From contig JAJPKN010000014.1 in NCBI GenBank assembly GCA_021323695.1, positions 31,126 through 95,125 of the forward strand: a stretch of 64,000 nucleotides of DNA, written 5' to 3'. The notes below the pieces were generated by a model that ran no database searches, was not told where the DNA came from, and saw nothing but the letters and a program-made list of their open reading frames with translations. Source of the stretch: Actinomycetota bacterium (GTDB taxonomy: Bacteria; Actinomycetota; Acidimicrobiia; Acidimicrobiales; Palsa-688). Of the stretch, positions 46,214 to 57,306 are shown one piece after another. Position 1 is the stretch's first letter, and each line of letters starts with the position of its first letter. The translations under genes and the position numbers were made by a program.

Positions 46214-47497
46214 TCATGGCTCCTGGAAGCGGACCACCTGGTCGCGCCCTGGCCCCACCCCCACGAAGGTGACCGGGACGCCTGCCTGACGGCTCAGGAA
46301 CTCGAGGTAGCGGACGGCCTGAGGGGGGAGCTGGTCCCGGCGGGTCACCTCCGAGGTGCTCGTCTTCCAACCGGGCAGCTCCTCGTAGACCGGCTCCACC
46401 TCGTGGAGGACCGACTGGTGCCAGGGCAGGCTCTCGTAACGCTGGCCTCCCGCCTGGTAGGCGACGCAGACCTTCAGGGTCTCGAAGGTGTCGAGGACGT
46501 CGAGCTTGGTGACCGCCAGCTCGGAGACGGAACTGAGCCGTACTGCGTGGCGCATCATCACGGCGTCGAACCAGCCCGGCCGCCGGCGCCGGCCGGTGTT
46601 GGTGCCGTACTCATGGCCCCGCTCGACCAGCATGTCGGCCAGCTCGCCGGTGGCCTCGGTGGGGAAGGGGCCGGCGCCCACCCGGGTCACGTAGGCCTTG
46701 GCTATGCCGATCACCCGGTCGACCTGGCGCGGCCCGATGCCCGCCCCGGTGCAAGCCCCCCCGGCCACGGTGTTGGACGAGGTCACGAAGGGGTAGGTGC
46801 CGTGGTCGAGGTCGAGGAAGGTGGCCTGGGCACCTTCCAGGAGCACTCCCTGGCCTGCCGCCAAGGTGGCCTGGACCAGGCCGACCGCGTCACCGATGTG
46901 AGGGGCGAGCCGGGGCGCGTACTCGTCGAGGTAGCGCTGGGCGATCTCGTCGGCCGACAATGGCAGCCGGTTGTAGACCTTGGCCAGGATGGCGTTCTTT
47001 TCCTTGAGGACCACGTCCAGTTTCTGGCGGAAGATCTTTGCGTCCAGCAGGTCCTGCGCCCGCAGCCCGATGCGGGCTGCCTTGTCCGCGTAAGCCGGGC
47101 CTATGCCCCGCTTGGTCGTGCCCAGTTTGTTCTTGCCCAAGTGGCGTTCGGTCAGGGCGTCGAGTTCCTGGTGGTAGGGCATGACCAGGTGGGCGCTGCC
47201 GGAAATGACAAGGCGCGAGCAGTCGATGCCTCGGCGGGTGAGCATGTCCATCTCGTCGAGCAGGACCTTGGGCTCGACCACGACGCCGTTGCCGATGACC
47301 GGGGTGATGGACGGGTACAGCACGCCGCTGGGCAGCAGCTGGAGGGCGAAGGCCTCACCGTCCACGACGACGGTGTGGCCGGCATTGTGGCCCCCCTGGT
47401 AGCGCACGACCACCTGCATCTCCCGGGAGAGCAGGTCGGTCAGCTTGCCTTTGCCTTCGTCACCCCACTGGGTCCCGATAACAACGGTCGCGGGCAC
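46214..47497 (-). CDS. purA: Adenylosuccinate synthetase
   Basis: Converts IMP and aspartate to adenylosuccinate with GTP. The 427-residue protein has the P-loop-like [60 protein letters not shown] and [14 protein letters not shown]. Start is GTG 47497; longer in-frame extension to 47560 is not conserved and overlaps the divergent gene. First gene of purA-purD-purE. Confidence 0.96.
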   Translation of the reverse strand: MPATVVIGTQWGDEGKGKLTDLLSREMQVVVRYQGGHNAGHTVVVDGEAFALQLLPSGVLYPSITPVIGNGVVVEPKVLLDEMDMLTRRGIDCSRLVISGSAHLVMPYHQELDALTERHLGKNKLGTTKRGIGPAYADKAARIGLRAQDLLDAKIFRQKLDVVLKEKNAILAKVYNRLPLSADEIAQRYLDEYAPRLAPHIGDAVGLVQATLAAGQGVLLEGAQATFLDLDHGTYPFVTSSNTVAGGACTGAGIGPRQVDRVIGIAKAYVTRVGAGPFPTEATGELADMLVERGHEYGTNTGRRRRPGWFDAVMMRHAVRLSSVSELAVTKLDVLDTFETLKVCVAYQAGGQRYESLPWHQSVLHEVEPVYEELPGWKTSTSEVTRRDQLPPQAVRYLEFLSRQAGVPVTFVGVGPGRDQVVRFQEP

Positions 47498-47553
47498 GCG
47501 CGCTTCTTTCCTTTGGGAGTACCTGGCGGTAGGGAGATCATAGCCTGTACGCG

Positions 47554-48624
47554 ATGGCACGTGCTGCGCTCAGGGCCGGTGCTCGCCCGCCCCTCTGCCT
47601 GGTGGCAGTGGCCCTGGTGGCAGTGCCCTGGGTGCCAGTGGCCCTGCTGCCGTCCGCCGCCGGCGCGCTTGGCCCGGGCCAAGCTCTGGCGGCCCAGGAC
47701 CGGCCTGGGCTCGCCCAGGGCGCTCCGGCCGGGGGCCCCCAGGGCGGCGTGAAGGCCGGGAAGAGCGCGGGGTGGCCCACGCCTCAGCACCCCTGCGGCA
47801 CGCGCCCTGGCCGCCCGGTGGTGGACAAGGTGCTGGTCATCTGGGAGGAGAACCACAGTTTCGGTTCGGTGATCGGCCAACCGGCTGCCCCCGAGCTCAA
47901 CCAGCTGGCTTCCCGCTGCGGGCTGGCCACCAACTACTACGCCAACACGCACCCGTCTTTGCCCAACTACCTGGAGATGACCTCGGGGCGGCCGTTCATA
48001 GGCTGGCCTTGGGCCAGCGACTGCGACCCTTCGGGGAGCTGTACGGTACCCGGGCCGTCGGTCTTTTCCGAACTGGTGCAGGCCCACCAGCAGTGGCGGT
48101 CCTACGTGGAGGCCATGGGCCACAACTGTGGCCTGGCCAGCTACGGCGCTTACGCTGCCAAGCACAACCCCGCTGCCTACTTCGTGGAGGCCCGGCGCCA
48201 GTGCCAGCTCTGGGACCAGCCGCTGGGCACCCTCACCCAGGGGCCTTTGCACCAGGCGCTGCGGACGGGGCCGGCGGCGGCGCTGACCACCGTGACCCCC
48301 GACGTGCTCGATGACATGCACAACGGCACGGTCGCTCGAGCTGACCGGTGGTTGGCCGCGTGGGTGCCCCAGGTGCTGGCGAGCCCCGCCTACCGCTCGG
48401 GCCAGCTGGCCGTGCTCATCGCCTGGGACGAGGGCAGCGGGGGCGGCAACTTCCCGTCCCATGCCCCACTGGTCGTGATGTCGGCTTCGACGCCGGCGGG
48501 GGCGCGCTCGGCCCTCGGCTTCAACGATTTCTCGGTCACCCGCGCCATCTGCGAGCTGACGGGCGTCCCTGCCCTGGGCGAAGCGGCCCGGGCGCCGTCC
48601 CTGGTGGCCGCGTTCCACCTCTAG
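47554..48624 (+). CDS. Secreted phosphoesterase-family acid phosphatase
   Basis: A 356-residue exported protein of the phosphoesterase family (PF04185; phospholipase C / SapM-like acid phosphatases). Signal peptide about 1-37, then a disordered stretch. The metal site begins with [14 protein letters not shown] (Glu/Asn), followed by the conserved [14 protein letters not shown], a [12 protein letters not shown] segment and AVLIAWDEG with the second acidic group. These enzymes act on phosphoinositides or other phosphate esters outside the cell. The gene is divergent from purA; its extracytoplasmic part has several Cys. Confidence 0.8.
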   Translation: MARAALRAGARPPLCLVAVALVAVPWVPVALLPSAAGALGPGQALAAQDRPGLAQGAPAGGPQGGVKAGKSAGWPTPQHPCGTRPGRPVVDKVLVIWEENHSFGSVIGQPAAPELNQLASRCGLATNYYANTHPSLPNYLEMTSGRPFIGWPWASDCDPSGSCTVPGPSVFSELVQAHQQWRSYVEAMGHNCGLASYGAYAAKHNPAAYFVEARRQCQLWDQPLGTLTQGPLHQALRTGPAAALTTVTPDVLDDMHNGTVARADRWLAAWVPQVLASPAYRSGQLAVLIAWDEGSGGGNFPSHAPLVVMSASTPAGARSALGFNDFSVTRAICELTGVPALGEAARAPSLVAAFHL

Positions 48625-48652
48625 GCGCTGGGCCGAGCACTAGCCTGGGCCT

Positions 48653-49564
48653 GTGCAGCCACGACGGGCCAGGACGAGCACTCGAGGTTTTGGCGCCGGA
48701 CGGCGGGAGAACCACGACGCCTCGGCCTTTTACGCTCGGGCCCTGGCCCGGGTCGAGGAGTCCGAGGACCGGCGCACGGCGGGCCCCGGCCCGGTCAACG
48801 AAGTTTTCGCCCATACTGCCGAGGACATGTCGGAACTGGCGGACAACAGCGTCGCCCTCATGGTGACCTCCCCCCCGTACCACGTGGGCAAGGACTACGA
48901 CTCCGACCTGCCCTTCGAGCAGTACCTGGGGTTGCTGCGCCGGGTCTTCACCGAGGCCTACCGGGTCTTGCAGCCTGGGGGCCGGGCCGTGGTCAACGTG
49001 GCCAACCTGGGACGGCGCCCTTATGTCCCGCTTTCCCATTACGTGACGGCTCAGATGTTGGAGATCGGCTTCCTCATGCGGGCTGAGGTGATCTGGCAGA
49101 AGGCCAGGGGGGCGGGCGGCAACTGCGCCTGGGGTAGCTGGCGGTCGCCGGCCAACCCGGTGGTCCGGGACGTGCACGAGTACTGCCTGTGCTTCTCCAA
49201 GGGGCGTTTCGACCGGGTGGTCAAAGGCGAGAGCGACATAACCGCGGAGGAGTTCTTGGCCTCGACCCTTTCGGTCTGGGAGATCCCCCCCGAGTCGGCC
49301 AGCCGGGTGGACCACCCCGCCCCGTTCCCGGTGGCGCTGCCGAGGCGGTTCATCCAGCTGTACACGTTCAAGGGCGAGCACGTCCTCGACCCGTTCATGG
49401 GCAGCGGCTCCACCGCGGTCGCGGCGGTCGAGACGGGCCGGAAATGGGTCGGCTACGAGGTCAACCCGGCCTATTGCGCCATCACCCGGCGGCGGGCTGC
49501 CGCGGCCGAGGCCCGTTGCGCCCAGGCCAGCTTGGACCTGGGGCTCGAGCCGCGGCCGGGTTGA
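48653..49564 (+). CDS. Orphan site-specific DNA methyltransferase (N4/N6 amino type)
   Basis: A 303-residue S-adenosylmethionine-dependent DNA methyltransferase. The catalytic motif IV reads TSPPY (SPPY at 73-76), more usual in N4-cytosine than N6-adenine enzymes. Motif I, DPFMGSGSTAVAA, comes later (246-258), giving the beta-class order. Between them lie RVLQPGGRAVVNVAN (motif V region) and a variable segment (about 145-200) that probably determines specificity. No restriction endonuclease, Vsr or specificity subunit adjoins it, so it is likely an orphan regulator or protective enzyme. Start GTG 48653; it ends nine bases before the convergent clpB. Confidence 0.85.
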   Translation: MQPRRARTSTRGFGAGRRENHDASAFYARALARVEESEDRRTAGPGPVNEVFAHTAEDMSELADNSVALMVTSPPYHVGKDYDSDLPFEQYLGLLRRVFTEAYRVLQPGGRAVVNVANLGRRPYVPLSHYVTAQMLEIGFLMRAEVIWQKARGAGGNCAWGSWRSPANPVVRDVHEYCLCFSKGRFDRVVKGESDITAEEFLASTLSVWEIPPESASRVDHPAPFPVALPRRFIQLYTFKGEHVLDPFMGSGSTAVAAVETGRKWVGYEVNPAYCAITRRRAAAAEARCAQASLDLGLEPRPG

Positions 49565-49573
49565 GCAGGCGGC

Positions 49574-52129
49574 TCAGCGCAGCACCAACTGGGGCGCCTG
49601 TTCGGGGGCGGCCGCCCCGTCGGGGGCCCAGCCGTTGCCCCGGGTGGCTGCCGCTCCCGGGCTGGCGACGTCCACGGTCACGGTGTCCCCGTCGCTGTAG
49701 CCTCCCTGGAGCAGGGCCAGGGCCAGCGGGTCGCCGATCGTGCGCTGGATGAGGCGCTTGAGGGGCCTGGCCCCGTAGGCCGGGTCGTAGCCGTGCTCCG
49801 ACAGCCAGGCTTTGGCCGGCTCGGTGACCACCAGGTTGAGCCGGCGGGCGGCCAGGCGCTTGTCCAGGTTGCGCAGCTGGATGTCGACGATGGCCTCCAG
49901 GTCCTGCTTGGCCAGCTCCCGGAAGCGCACGATCTCGTCGACCCGGTTCAAGAACTCGGGCTTGAACGCCTGGCGTACGTCCCCTTGGAAGTTGGAGGTC
50001 ATAATCAGCACGGTGTTGGTGAAGTTCACCGTGCGGCCCTGGCCGTCGGTGAGCCGGCCGTCGTCCAGTACCTGGAGGAGGATGTTGAAGACGTCCGGGT
50101 GGGCCTTTTCGACCTCGTCGAGCAGCACGACCGTGTACGGCCGGCGCCGGACGGCTTCGGTGAGCTGGCCGCCCTCCTCGTAGCCCACGTAGCCGGGCGG
50201 GGCCCCGACCAGGCGGGCCACCGAATGCTTCTCCATGTACTCGGACATGTCGATGCGCACCATGGCCCGCTCGTCGTCGAAGAGGAAATCGGCCAGTGCC
50301 CTGGCCAGCTCGGTCTTGCCCACGCCGGTGGGCCCCAGGAACAAGAAGCTGCCTATGGGCCGGTTGGGGTCGGACAGGCCGCTGCGGCTGCGCCGGATGG
50401 CGTTGGCGACCGCCCGCAGGGCCTCGTCCTGGCCGACCACCCGCTGGCGCAGGACGTCTTCCATGCGCACCAACTTGGCCACCTCGCCTTCCAGCAGGCG
50501 GCTCACCGGGACGCCGGTCCACTTGGCCACCACCTCGGCCACGTCTTCTTCGTCGACTTCCTGCTTCAGCATCTTCTGGTCGGCTTGCAGCTCCTCCAGA
50601 CGCTTGGTGGCTTCTTCGATCTGGCGGGTCACCTCGGGGATCCGCCCGTAGCGGATCTCCGAGGCCCGGTTGAGGTCGCCACCTCGCTCCTCGCGCTCCA
50701 TCTCCCCGCGCAGGGACTCCAGCTGCTCCTTCAGGTTGTTTATGGTGGAAATGGCGTCCTTTTCAGCTTGCCAGTGGGCCTTCATGCCGTTGGAGCTCTC
50801 GCGCAGGTTGGCCAGCTCCTCGTCGAGCTTGGCCAGCCGCTCGCGTGAGGCCTCGTCTGTCTCCTTGGCCAGGGCGACCTTTTCGATCTCGAGCTGGCGG
50901 ATCCGGCGCTCCACGACGTCGATCTCGGTCGGCATGGAGTCGATCTCGATGCGCAACCGGCTGGCCGCCTCGTCGACCAGGTCGATCGCCTTGTCGGGCA
51001 GGAACCGGCCGGAAATGTAGCGGTCGGAGAGCACGGCCGCGGCCACCAGGGCAGAGTCCATGATCCGCACCCCGTGGTGGACCTCGTAACGCTCTTTCAG
51101 GCCCCGCAATATGGCAATGGTGTCCTCGACGGAGGGCTGGCCCACGTAGACCGGCTGGAAGCGCCGTTCCAAGGCGGCGTCCTTTTCTATGTGCTTGCGG
51201 TACTCGTCCAGGGTGGTGGCCCCGATCATGCGCAGCTCGCCTCGAGCCAGCATGGGCTTGACCATGTTGCCGGCGTCCATGGCACCTTCGGCCGCCCCGG
51301 CGCCCACGATGGTGTGCAGCTCGTCGATGAAGGTGATGACCTCCCCACCGGAGTCGGCGATCTCCTTCAGCACTGCCTTCAGGCGCTCTTCGAACTCCCC
51401 TCGGTACTTGGCGCCGGCCACCATGGAACCAAGGTCGAGCGCCAGCAACCGCTTGCCCCGGAGGCTCTCGGGGACGTCCCCCTCGACGATGCGCCGGGCC
51501 AGGCCTTCCACGATGGCGGTCTTGCCCACGCCGGGCTCGCCTATGAGGACGGGGTTGTTCTTCGTACGCCGGGAGAGCACCTGGACCACCCGGCGGATCT
51601 CCTCGTCACGGCCGATCACGGGGTCGAGCTTGCCCTTGCGCGCCTCCTCGGTGAGGTCCCGGCCGTACTTCTCCAGCGCCTGGTACGTCTCTTCGGGGTT
51701 CTCGCTGGTGACCCGGTGGCTGCCGCGCACCTCTCGGAGGGCCTTCAGCAGCTCGTCGCGCCCCACCCCGGTACGGGTGGAAAGGGCGAGCAGGATGTGC
51801 TCCACCGAAAGCCACTCGTCGCCCAGGGCGTCGCGCTCCTGGCCGGCCTTTTCCAAGGTGTCGCGGGCTTGGCGAGAAAGCGCCGGGCCCTCCCCGCCGT
51901 AGCTGTGGCGCAGCTTGGAGATGGCGTCCTCCAGCCGGTTGCGCAGCGGCAGCACCGCCACCCCGGCCCGGGTGAGCACGGGCAGCACCGCCGTGCCCTC
52001 CTGGCCCAGCAGGGCGGCCAGCAGGTGGTCGGGGGTGACCTCGGGGTTGTGGCGCCGGCGGGCGTCGCTTGTGGCCGCGGCGAAGGCTTCTTGGGTCTTT
52101 TGCGTCCAGCGGTTGGGGTCGATCGGCAC
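49574..52129 (-). CDS. clpB: ATP-dependent disaggregase ClpB
   Basis: An 851-residue Hsp100 that rescues aggregated proteins together with DnaK. It has the N-terminal repeat domain (starting [19 protein letters not shown]), NBD1 with [10 protein letters not shown], the M-domain coiled coil (about 410-525, Glu/Arg-rich), NBD2 with [12 protein letters not shown] and the [13 protein letters not shown] pore loop, and the Arg-finger region [10 protein letters not shown]. It follows hspR by 36 bases with no obvious promoter, so it is probably the fifth gene of the dnaK operon. Confidence 0.97.
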   Translation of the reverse strand: MPIDPNRWTQKTQEAFAAATSDARRRHNPEVTPDHLLAALLGQEGTAVLPVLTRAGVAVLPLRNRLEDAISKLRHSYGGEGPALSRQARDTLEKAGQERDALGDEWLSVEHILLALSTRTGVGRDELLKALREVRGSHRVTSENPEETYQALEKYGRDLTEEARKGKLDPVIGRDEEIRRVVQVLSRRTKNNPVLIGEPGVGKTAIVEGLARRIVEGDVPESLRGKRLLALDLGSMVAGAKYRGEFEERLKAVLKEIADSGGEVITFIDELHTIVGAGAAEGAMDAGNMVKPMLARGELRMIGATTLDEYRKHIEKDAALERRFQPVYVGQPSVEDTIAILRGLKERYEVHHGVRIMDSALVAAAVLSDRYISGRFLPDKAIDLVDEAASRLRIEIDSMPTEIDVVERRIRQLEIEKVALAKETDEASRERLAKLDEELANLRESSNGMKAHWQAEKDAISTINNLKEQLESLRGEMEREERGGDLNRASEIRYGRIPEVTRQIEEATKRLEELQADQKMLKQEVDEEDVAEVVAKWTGVPVSRLLEGEVAKLVRMEDVLRQRVVGQDEALRAVANAIRRSRSGLSDPNRPIGSFLFLGPTGVGKTELARALADFLFDDERAMVRIDMSEYMEKHSVARLVGAPPGYVGYEEGGQLTEAVRRRPYTVVLLDEVEKAHPDVFNILLQVLDDGRLTDGQGRTVNFTNTVLIMTSNFQGDVRQAFKPEFLNRVDEIVRFRELAKQDLEAIVDIQLRNLDKRLAARRLNLVVTEPAKAWLSEHGYDPAYGARPLKRLIQRTIGDPLALALLQGGYSDGDTVTVDVASPGAAATRGNGWAPDGAAAPEQAPQLVLR

Positions 52130-52165
52130 GTCAGCCTCCTTCGGGTCTGCTCCGGGCGAACGGTC

Positions 52166-52597
52166 TTACCTGGTCGGCGACCAGCGGACCAGGTTGGTGT
52201 TGAGGGGCACCAGGTCACGCCGGTACTGGCGGTGGACGCGCTCGACGGCGTCTTGGGCCTCCAGCCGGGCCCGGGCCAGCTGCTGGCGCAAGTTGGCCAC
52301 CTCTGTCTCCAGCTCGATGACCCGCTTCACGCCCTCGAGGTTGACCCCGGCGGCGGTCAGCTCCTGGATCCGGCGCAACAAAGCGATGTCCGCGTCGCTG
52401 TAGCGGCGGCTGCCCCCGAGGGTGCGGGCCGGCCCCAGCAGGCCCTTGCGCTCGTATATGCGCAGGGTTTGCGGGTGGACACCGGCCAGCTGAGCAGCCA
52501 CGGATATCACGTAGACCGCCATGGCCGGGTCCTTTTGGGCTGGGTTGCGGCCTTGGCCACGGTGGCGGCCTACCGGGTTGTTGCCCTGGTTGGTCAT
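52166..52597 (-). CDS. hspR: MerR-type heat-shock repressor HspR
   Basis: A 143-residue repressor binding HAIR elements, with DnaK as co-repressor in Actinobacteria. The winged helix reads VISVAAQLAGVHPQTLRIYE followed by GLLGPARTLGGSRRYSDADI; a C-terminal coiled coil (about 100-130) would dimerise it. The ATG at 52597 overlaps the dnaJ stop (ATGA). An internal ATG at 52522 (MAVYVISV) fits the conserved start and could be the real one. Autoregulation through the dnaK promoter is expected. Confidence 0.93.
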   Translation of the reverse strand: MTNQGNNPVGRHRGQGRNPAQKDPAMAVYVISVAAQLAGVHPQTLRIYERKGLLGPARTLGGSRRYSDADIALLRRIQELTAAGVNLEGVKRVIELETEVANLRQQLARARLEAQDAVERVHRQYRRDLVPLNTNLVRWSPTR

Positions 52598-53733
52598 AGC
52601 TGTGCTCCCAATTTCTCACGCAGTTTGTGGCCGGCGGACGCCGAGGCTTTCGACAGGGCTTCGATGGCTCGCCGCTCCTCCGAGGACACCTTCGACGGCA
52701 CGTCCACCTCGAAGGTGACCAGCAGGTCCCCGGGCTTGCCCGGCACCTGGACGCCCTGGCCCGGCACCCGGAAGACGCGTCCAGAACTGGTCCCAGGCGG
52801 CACCTTCACGTTGACGGGCTTGCCTCCCAGCGTGGGGACGCTGACGGTGGCCCCGAGCACGGCCTCGGCGAAGGTTATGGGTACTTTCACGGTGAGGTCC
52901 TTGCCCTTGCGGCCGAACACCGGGTGGCGGGCGATGTGGACGACCACGTAGAGGTCGCCCGGTGGCGCCCCCTGGCGCCCAGCCCCTCCGCGCCCTTTCA
53001 CCCTTATGCGCTGGCCGTCTTCCACCCCGGCGGGCACCCGCACCTTGACCTGGCGGGGCCGGCGCTCAGTGCCGCGCCCGCCGCAGGCCGGGCAGGGGAC
53101 CTCGACGCGCACCCCGGTGCCCGAGCACGCCACGCAAGGGTGGCTGAAGGAGAACATGCCCTGGTTCTCGTTCACCACCCCGCGGCCGGCGCAGACCGAG
53201 CAGGCCACGGGCGCGCTCCCCGGGGCGGCCCCCGAGCCCCCACAGGTGGTGCAGGGGACCTCGGAGGTCACGTTGACCGTGGTGGTGGCGCCCTTTATCG
53301 CATCGCTGAAGGACAGGTACAGTTCGGCCTCCAGGTCCTGGCCTCGCTGGGGCGCGTTGGTGGCCGCCCCGGCCCGGCCTCGGCGGCCCCGCCCGAAGAT
53401 GTTCCCGAGCAGGTCGCCCAGGTCTTCGACCCGGAAGTTGGTGAACCCGCTGGCCCCGCCCGCCCCCCCGGCCTGGGCAAAGGGGTTGCCGGCAAAGCCG
53501 TTCTCAGCCAGGGAGCGGACTTCGTCGTACTCCTTGCGCTTGGCCGGGTCGCCCAGCACGTCGTAGGCGGCCGAGATCTCCTTGAAGCGTTCCTCGGACC
53601 CGGGGTTGGCGTCAGGGTGGTACTGCTTGGCCAGCTTGCGGTAGGCGCGCGCGATGTCCTTGTCCGTGGCGCCCCTGGGGACGCCGAGGACCTTGTAGTA
53701 GTCCTTTTCGAACCACTCGCGCTGAGCTGCCAA
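52594..53733 (-). CDS. dnaJ: Chaperone DnaJ
   Basis: A 379-residue type I J-protein that stimulates the DnaK ATPase. J domain (1-75) with the HPD motif in KQYHPDANPG, then a Gly/Phe-rich segment, the zinc region with four CxxCxGxG-type repeats (CTTCGGSG, CSVCAGRG, CVACSGTG, CPACGGRG), and the C-terminal substrate domains with GDLYVVVHIARHPVFGRKG. It lies between grpE (six-base gap) and hspR (overlap). Confidence 0.96.
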   Translation of the reverse strand: MAAQREWFEKDYYKVLGVPRGATDKDIARAYRKLAKQYHPDANPGSEERFKEISAAYDVLGDPAKRKEYDEVRSLAENGFAGNPFAQAGGAGGASGFTNFRVEDLGDLLGNIFGRGRRGRAGAATNAPQRGQDLEAELYLSFSDAIKGATTTVNVTSEVPCTTCGGSGAAPGSAPVACSVCAGRGVVNENQGMFSFSHPCVACSGTGVRVEVPCPACGGRGTERRPRQVKVRVPAGVEDGQRIRVKGRGGAGRQGAPPGDLYVVVHIARHPVFGRKGKDLTVKVPITFAEAVLGATVSVPTLGGKPVNVKVPPGTSSGRVFRVPGQGVQVPGKPGDLLVTFEVDVPSKVSSEERRAIEALSKASASAGHKLREKLGAQL

Positions 53734-53739
53734 GGGTGC

Positions 53740-54489
53740 TCAACCCCTCACCTTGACCATGGCGGGCCGCAGCACCCGGCCCCTCCAGCGGTAGCCGGCC
53801 CGCAGGACCTCGCTCACCTGTGGCTGGGCCTGGCCCTCCTCGGCCGCTCCGGCCGGGTCGTGGGCCACGGCGTCGTGGTGCTGGGGGTCGAAAAGCTGCC
53901 CTTCGGGGTCGATGCGTTCCAGGCCCTCCTTGGCCAGCACGTCGAATAGCGCACTGGCCAACTGCTTTATGTCCTCGCCACCCCCGTGGGCCAGGGCCAG
54001 GTCGGCCGTGTCCAGCACGGGCAGCAGCTTTTGGACCAGCGAAGAGGCGGCGTGGTCGACGACCTCCCGGCGCTGGCGGTCGACCCGCTTGCGGTAGTTG
54101 TCGAACTCAGCCTGCAGGCGGCGCAGGGCGTCCAGGTACTCGTCGCGCTGGCGGAGCGCCTCGGCCAGTTCAGCCGGGCCGGCACCGGCGGGTGCGCCCT
54201 CGGGCGACTGGCCCTCGGGCAGCTGGCCCTCGGGCAGCTGGGCTTCGGCCTGGCCCTCGACTGGGGCCGAGGCTGGCCCGGCCCCGCCGGGCGCGGCCGA
54301 GGGGGCAGCTGGCCCGCTGGCAGCGGCCTGGGGGCCGCCTGGGGCCCCGGGCGCGCCGGGCCCGCCGGCCGGGGCCTGAGCCGGGCCCTCGACGCTGGAG
54401 CCCAGCTCGGACGGCACCGGCTCAGGCTGGTCCCCGTTGCCGGCGACGGGCACCTCGGCCCGGTCCTCCGGGTTGGCCCAGCCGGTCAT
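53740..54489 (-). CDS. grpE: Nucleotide exchange factor GrpE
   Basis: A 249-residue GrpE, which releases ADP from DnaK. The N-terminal 105 residues are Pro/Ala/Gly-rich with an unusual LPEGQ repeat and are longer than in most species. The coiled coil and head follow with [46 protein letters not shown] and the C-terminal [16 protein letters not shown]. Its ATG overlaps the dnaK stop. Confidence 0.95.
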   Translation of the reverse strand: MTGWANPEDRAEVPVAGNGDQPEPVPSELGSSVEGPAQAPAGGPGAPGAPGGPQAAASGPAAPSAAPGGAGPASAPVEGQAEAQLPEGQLPEGQSPEGAPAGAGPAELAEALRQRDEYLDALRRLQAEFDNYRKRVDRQRREVVDHAASSLVQKLLPVLDTADLALAHGGGEDIKQLASALFDVLAKEGLERIDPEGQLFDPQHHDAVAHDPAGAAEEGQAQPQVSEVLRAGYRWRGRVLRPAMVKVRG

Positions 54490-56354
54490 GACCCCTGACC
54501 ACCCTCGTCGACTATCTCTGCGTCGACGACTTCTTCGTCGCTACCGCCGTTGGCCGAGGTGGTGGCGGTGTAGGCACCGTCCCCGCTGGCGGCACCGCTG
54601 CTCCCGCCGGCCGTGGTGGCGGCGGCTTCGTAAAGCCGCTTGCCCAGCTCCTGGACGCCAGCCGCCAGCCGCTCGGTGGCAGCTTTGACGGCCCCGATGT
54701 CGCTGCCGGCGATGGCCTCTTTCAAGGCCTTGAGGTCGGCCTCGACACGGTCCTTTTCCGGGCCGGTGATGGAGCTGGCCTGTTCGCGCAGCATCTTTTC
54801 CGTCTGGTACACGAGCGAGTCGGCGTTGTTGCGGGTGACGGCCTCTTCCTTGCGGCGACGGTCGTCCTCGGCATGGGCCTCCGCGTCTCGTACCATGCGG
54901 TCGATCTCCTCCTTGGAGAGAGCCGACTGGCCGGTGATGGTCATCGACTGCTCCTTGCCCGTGGCGCGGTCCCGGGCGGAGACGTGCACTATGCCGTTGG
55001 CGTCGATGTCGAAGGTGACCTCGATCTGGGGGACACCGCGAGGGGCCGGCGGCAGGTCGACCAGCTCGAACTTGCCGAGCGTCTTGTTGTACATGGCCAT
55101 CTCCCGCTCCCCTTGCAGCACGTGCACCTGCACCGAGGGCTGCATGTCCTCGGCCGTCGTGAAGACCTCGGTCTTTTTGGTGGGGATGGTGGTGTTGCGT
55201 TCGATGAGCTTGGTCATGACCCCGCCTTTGGTCTCGATCCCGAGCGACAGCGGCGTCACGTCCAGCAGCAGCACGTCTTTGACCTCGCCCTTTAGGACCC
55301 CGGCTTGGATGGCGGCACCGACCGCGACCACCTCGTCGGGGTTGACCCCCTTGTGAGGTTCCTTGCCGGTCAGCTCCCGGACCAGGTCTTGGATGGCCGG
55401 CATACGGGTTGCCCCGCCGACCAGCACGACGTGGTCGATCTTGTCCTTGGACAGCCCGGCGTCCTTGATGGCTTGGTCAAAAGGCCCGCGGCAGGCCTGC
55501 ACCAGGTCGGCGGTCAGCTCCTGGAACTTGGCCCGGGTCAGCTTCACGTCCAGGTGCTTGGGGCCCTCGCTGGTCGCGGTGATGAAGGGGAGGTTGATGT
55601 TGGTCTCCTGCACGGCCGACAGCTCGATCTTGGCCTTCTCGGCCGCCTCCTTCAGCCGCTGCAGCGCCATCTTGTCGTTGGACAAGTCGACGCCCTCGGT
55701 GTCCTTGAACGTCTTTATCAGCCAGTCGATCACCCGCTGGTCCCAGTCGTCGCCCCCCAGGTGGGTGTTGCCGCTGGTGGACTTCACCTGGAAGATGCCC
55801 TCGGAGATCTCCAGCACGGACACGTCGAAGGTCCCCCCGCCCAGGTCGAACACCAGGATCGTCTGCTCCTCTTCTTTGTCCAGCCCGTACGCGAGCGCGG
55901 CGGCGGTCGGCTCGTTGATGATCCGCAGGACCTCCAAGCCGGCGATCTGGCCGGCTTCCTTGGTGGCGGTGCGCTGGGCGTCGTCGAAGTACGCCGGCAC
56001 GGTGATGACCGCCTGGGTGACGCTGGTACCGAGGTAGCTCTCGGCGTCTCGCTTCAGCTTCTGCAGGATCCGGGCCGAGATCTCCTGGGGGGAGTAGGGC
56101 TTGCCGTCGATGTTGATGCGCCAGGAGTTGTCGCCCATGTGGCGCTTGACCGAGCGGACAGTGCGGTCCGGGTTGGTGATGGCCTGGCGCTTGGCCACCT
56201 CGCCGACGAGGACCTCGCCTGCCTTGGAGAAGCCGACCACCGAGGGGGTGGTGCGGGAGCCCTCGGCGTTGGCTATGACAGTGGGCTCCCCGCCCTCCAG
56301 CACAGCCACCACTGAGTTGGTGGTACCGAGGTCGATACCGACAGCCTTTGCCAT
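54486..56354 (-). CDS. dnaK: Chaperone DnaK (Hsp70)
   Basis: A 622-residue Hsp70. The ATPase domain starts [20 protein letters not shown] and has [15 protein letters not shown] and [14 protein letters not shown]. The substrate domain has [20 protein letters not shown]. The C-terminal tail carries the acidic [11 protein letters not shown] end. AAGGAGG precedes ATG 56354. First gene of dnaK-grpE-dnaJ-hspR-clpB, controlled by the HAIR-like site upstream. Confidence 0.98.
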   Translation of the reverse strand: MAKAVGIDLGTTNSVVAVLEGGEPTVIANAEGSRTTPSVVGFSKAGEVLVGEVAKRQAITNPDRTVRSVKRHMGDNSWRINIDGKPYSPQEISARILQKLKRDAESYLGTSVTQAVITVPAYFDDAQRTATKEAGQIAGLEVLRIINEPTAAALAYGLDKEEEQTILVFDLGGGTFDVSVLEISEGIFQVKSTSGNTHLGGDDWDQRVIDWLIKTFKDTEGVDLSNDKMALQRLKEAAEKAKIELSAVQETNINLPFITATSEGPKHLDVKLTRAKFQELTADLVQACRGPFDQAIKDAGLSKDKIDHVVLVGGATRMPAIQDLVRELTGKEPHKGVNPDEVVAVGAAIQAGVLKGEVKDVLLLDVTPLSLGIETKGGVMTKLIERNTTIPTKKTEVFTTAEDMQPSVQVHVLQGEREMAMYNKTLGKFELVDLPPAPRGVPQIEVTFDIDANGIVHVSARDRATGKEQSMTITGQSALSKEEIDRMVRDAEAHAEDDRRRKEEAVTRNNADSLVYQTEKMLREQASSITGPEKDRVEADLKALKEAIAGSDIGAVKAATERLAAGVQELGKRLYEAAATTAGGSSGAASGDGAYTATTSANGGSDEEVVDAEIVDEGGQGS

Positions 56355-56465
56355 GAAATGCAGCCTCCTTGGCCTTTGAGCGAGACGCAGCCGCCTCGCC
56401 GTAGCGTGTGTGTTACATCTCTCGAGCCCTGGGTGGTCGGCGACCGCCCTAGGGCTCTGGGTACT

Positions 56466-56497
56466 ATCATAGCAAAGTTGAGTGCACTTGTGTCAGG
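56466..56497 (-). promoter_or_regulatory. dnaK promoter with HAIR-like HspR operator
   Basis: On the minus strand a -35-like CTGACA (56491-56496) and a -10 TATGAT (56466-56471) are separated by 19 bases, about 110 bases upstream of dnaK. Overlapping them is GTTGAGT-N7-TGTCAGG (plus strand, 56477-56497), which matches the HAIR consensus CTTGAGT-N7-ACTCAAG at 6/7 in one half and 4/7 in the other. Repression by HspR is inferred from position and the operon content. Confidence 0.55.
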
Positions 56498-56547
56498 AAC
56501 TCTTCTTGTCATAGCCTCAGGGGCAGTAGGGCGGTAAGCTTGAGGCC

Positions 56548-57294
56548 ATGCCCACACTCGTCCTCGTCCGCCATGGCCAAAGCGTCTGGAACCTGGACAA
56601 CCGCTTCACAGGGTGGTGGGACGTCGACCTTTCCGAGCACGGCGAGGCCGAAGCCCACCAGGCGGGCCGGCTCCTGGCTCAAGAAGGCCTCCTCCCCGAC
56701 GTGGCCCACACCTCGCTGCTGACCCGTGCCATCCGGACGCTCAACATCGTCCAAGAGGAGACGGGACGGCTGTGGGTCCCGGTCCATCGCCACTGGCGGC
56801 TCAACGAGCGCCACTACGGGGACCTCACCGGCTTGGACAAGGCCGCGGTGCGCGAGCGTTACGGCGACCAGCAGTTCCGCCTGTGGAGGCGCAGCTACGA
56901 CGTGCCGCCGCCACCGATGGCTGCCGGCCACCCCTACGACGTGAGCTTGGACCCTCGCTACGTGCCCGGCGTCGTGCCTCGTACGGAGTGCCTGGCCGAC
57001 GTGGTGGTGAGGATGGTCCCTTACTGGTACGACGCCATCGCCCCCGACCTCTTGGCGGGCAAGGTCGTCTTGGTGGCCGCCCACGGCAACAGCCTGAGGG
57101 CCCTTATCAAGCACCTCGACCAGGTGCCTGACCAGGAGATCGCCGAACTGGAGATCCCGACCGGGGTCCCCATCGTCTACGAGCTGGGCAAGGGGCTGGT
57201 GCCCACGCAGCGGGGCGGGCGTTGGCTGGGTGACCCCGAGGCCATAGCCGCGGCCACCGAGGCTGTACGGCGCCAGGGCGAGCGGGCCAGCTAA
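56548..57294 (+). CDS. gpmA: 2,3-bisphosphoglycerate-dependent phosphoglycerate mutase
   Basis: Interconverts 3- and 2-phosphoglycerate in glycolysis. The 248-residue protein has the phosphohistidine motif LVLVRHGQSVWNLDNRFTGW, TSLLTRAIRT, the LNERHYGDLTGLDK segment and the second catalytic His in VAAHGNSLRALIKHL. ATG 56548 follows AAGCTTGAGG. It is divergent from dnaK, sharing the 193-base spacer; the DUF3048 gene follows after 12 bases. Confidence 0.96.
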   Translation: MPTLVLVRHGQSVWNLDNRFTGWWDVDLSEHGEAEAHQAGRLLAQEGLLPDVAHTSLLTRAIRTLNIVQEETGRLWVPVHRHWRLNERHYGDLTGLDKAAVRERYGDQQFRLWRRSYDVPPPPMAAGHPYDVSLDPRYVPGVVPRTECLADVVVRMVPYWYDAIAPDLLAGKVVLVAAHGNSLRALIKHLDQVPDQEIAELEIPTGVPIVYELGKGLVPTQRGGRWLGDPEAIAAATEAVRRQGERAS

Positions 57295-57306
57295 GGTCTT
57301 GCCGCG

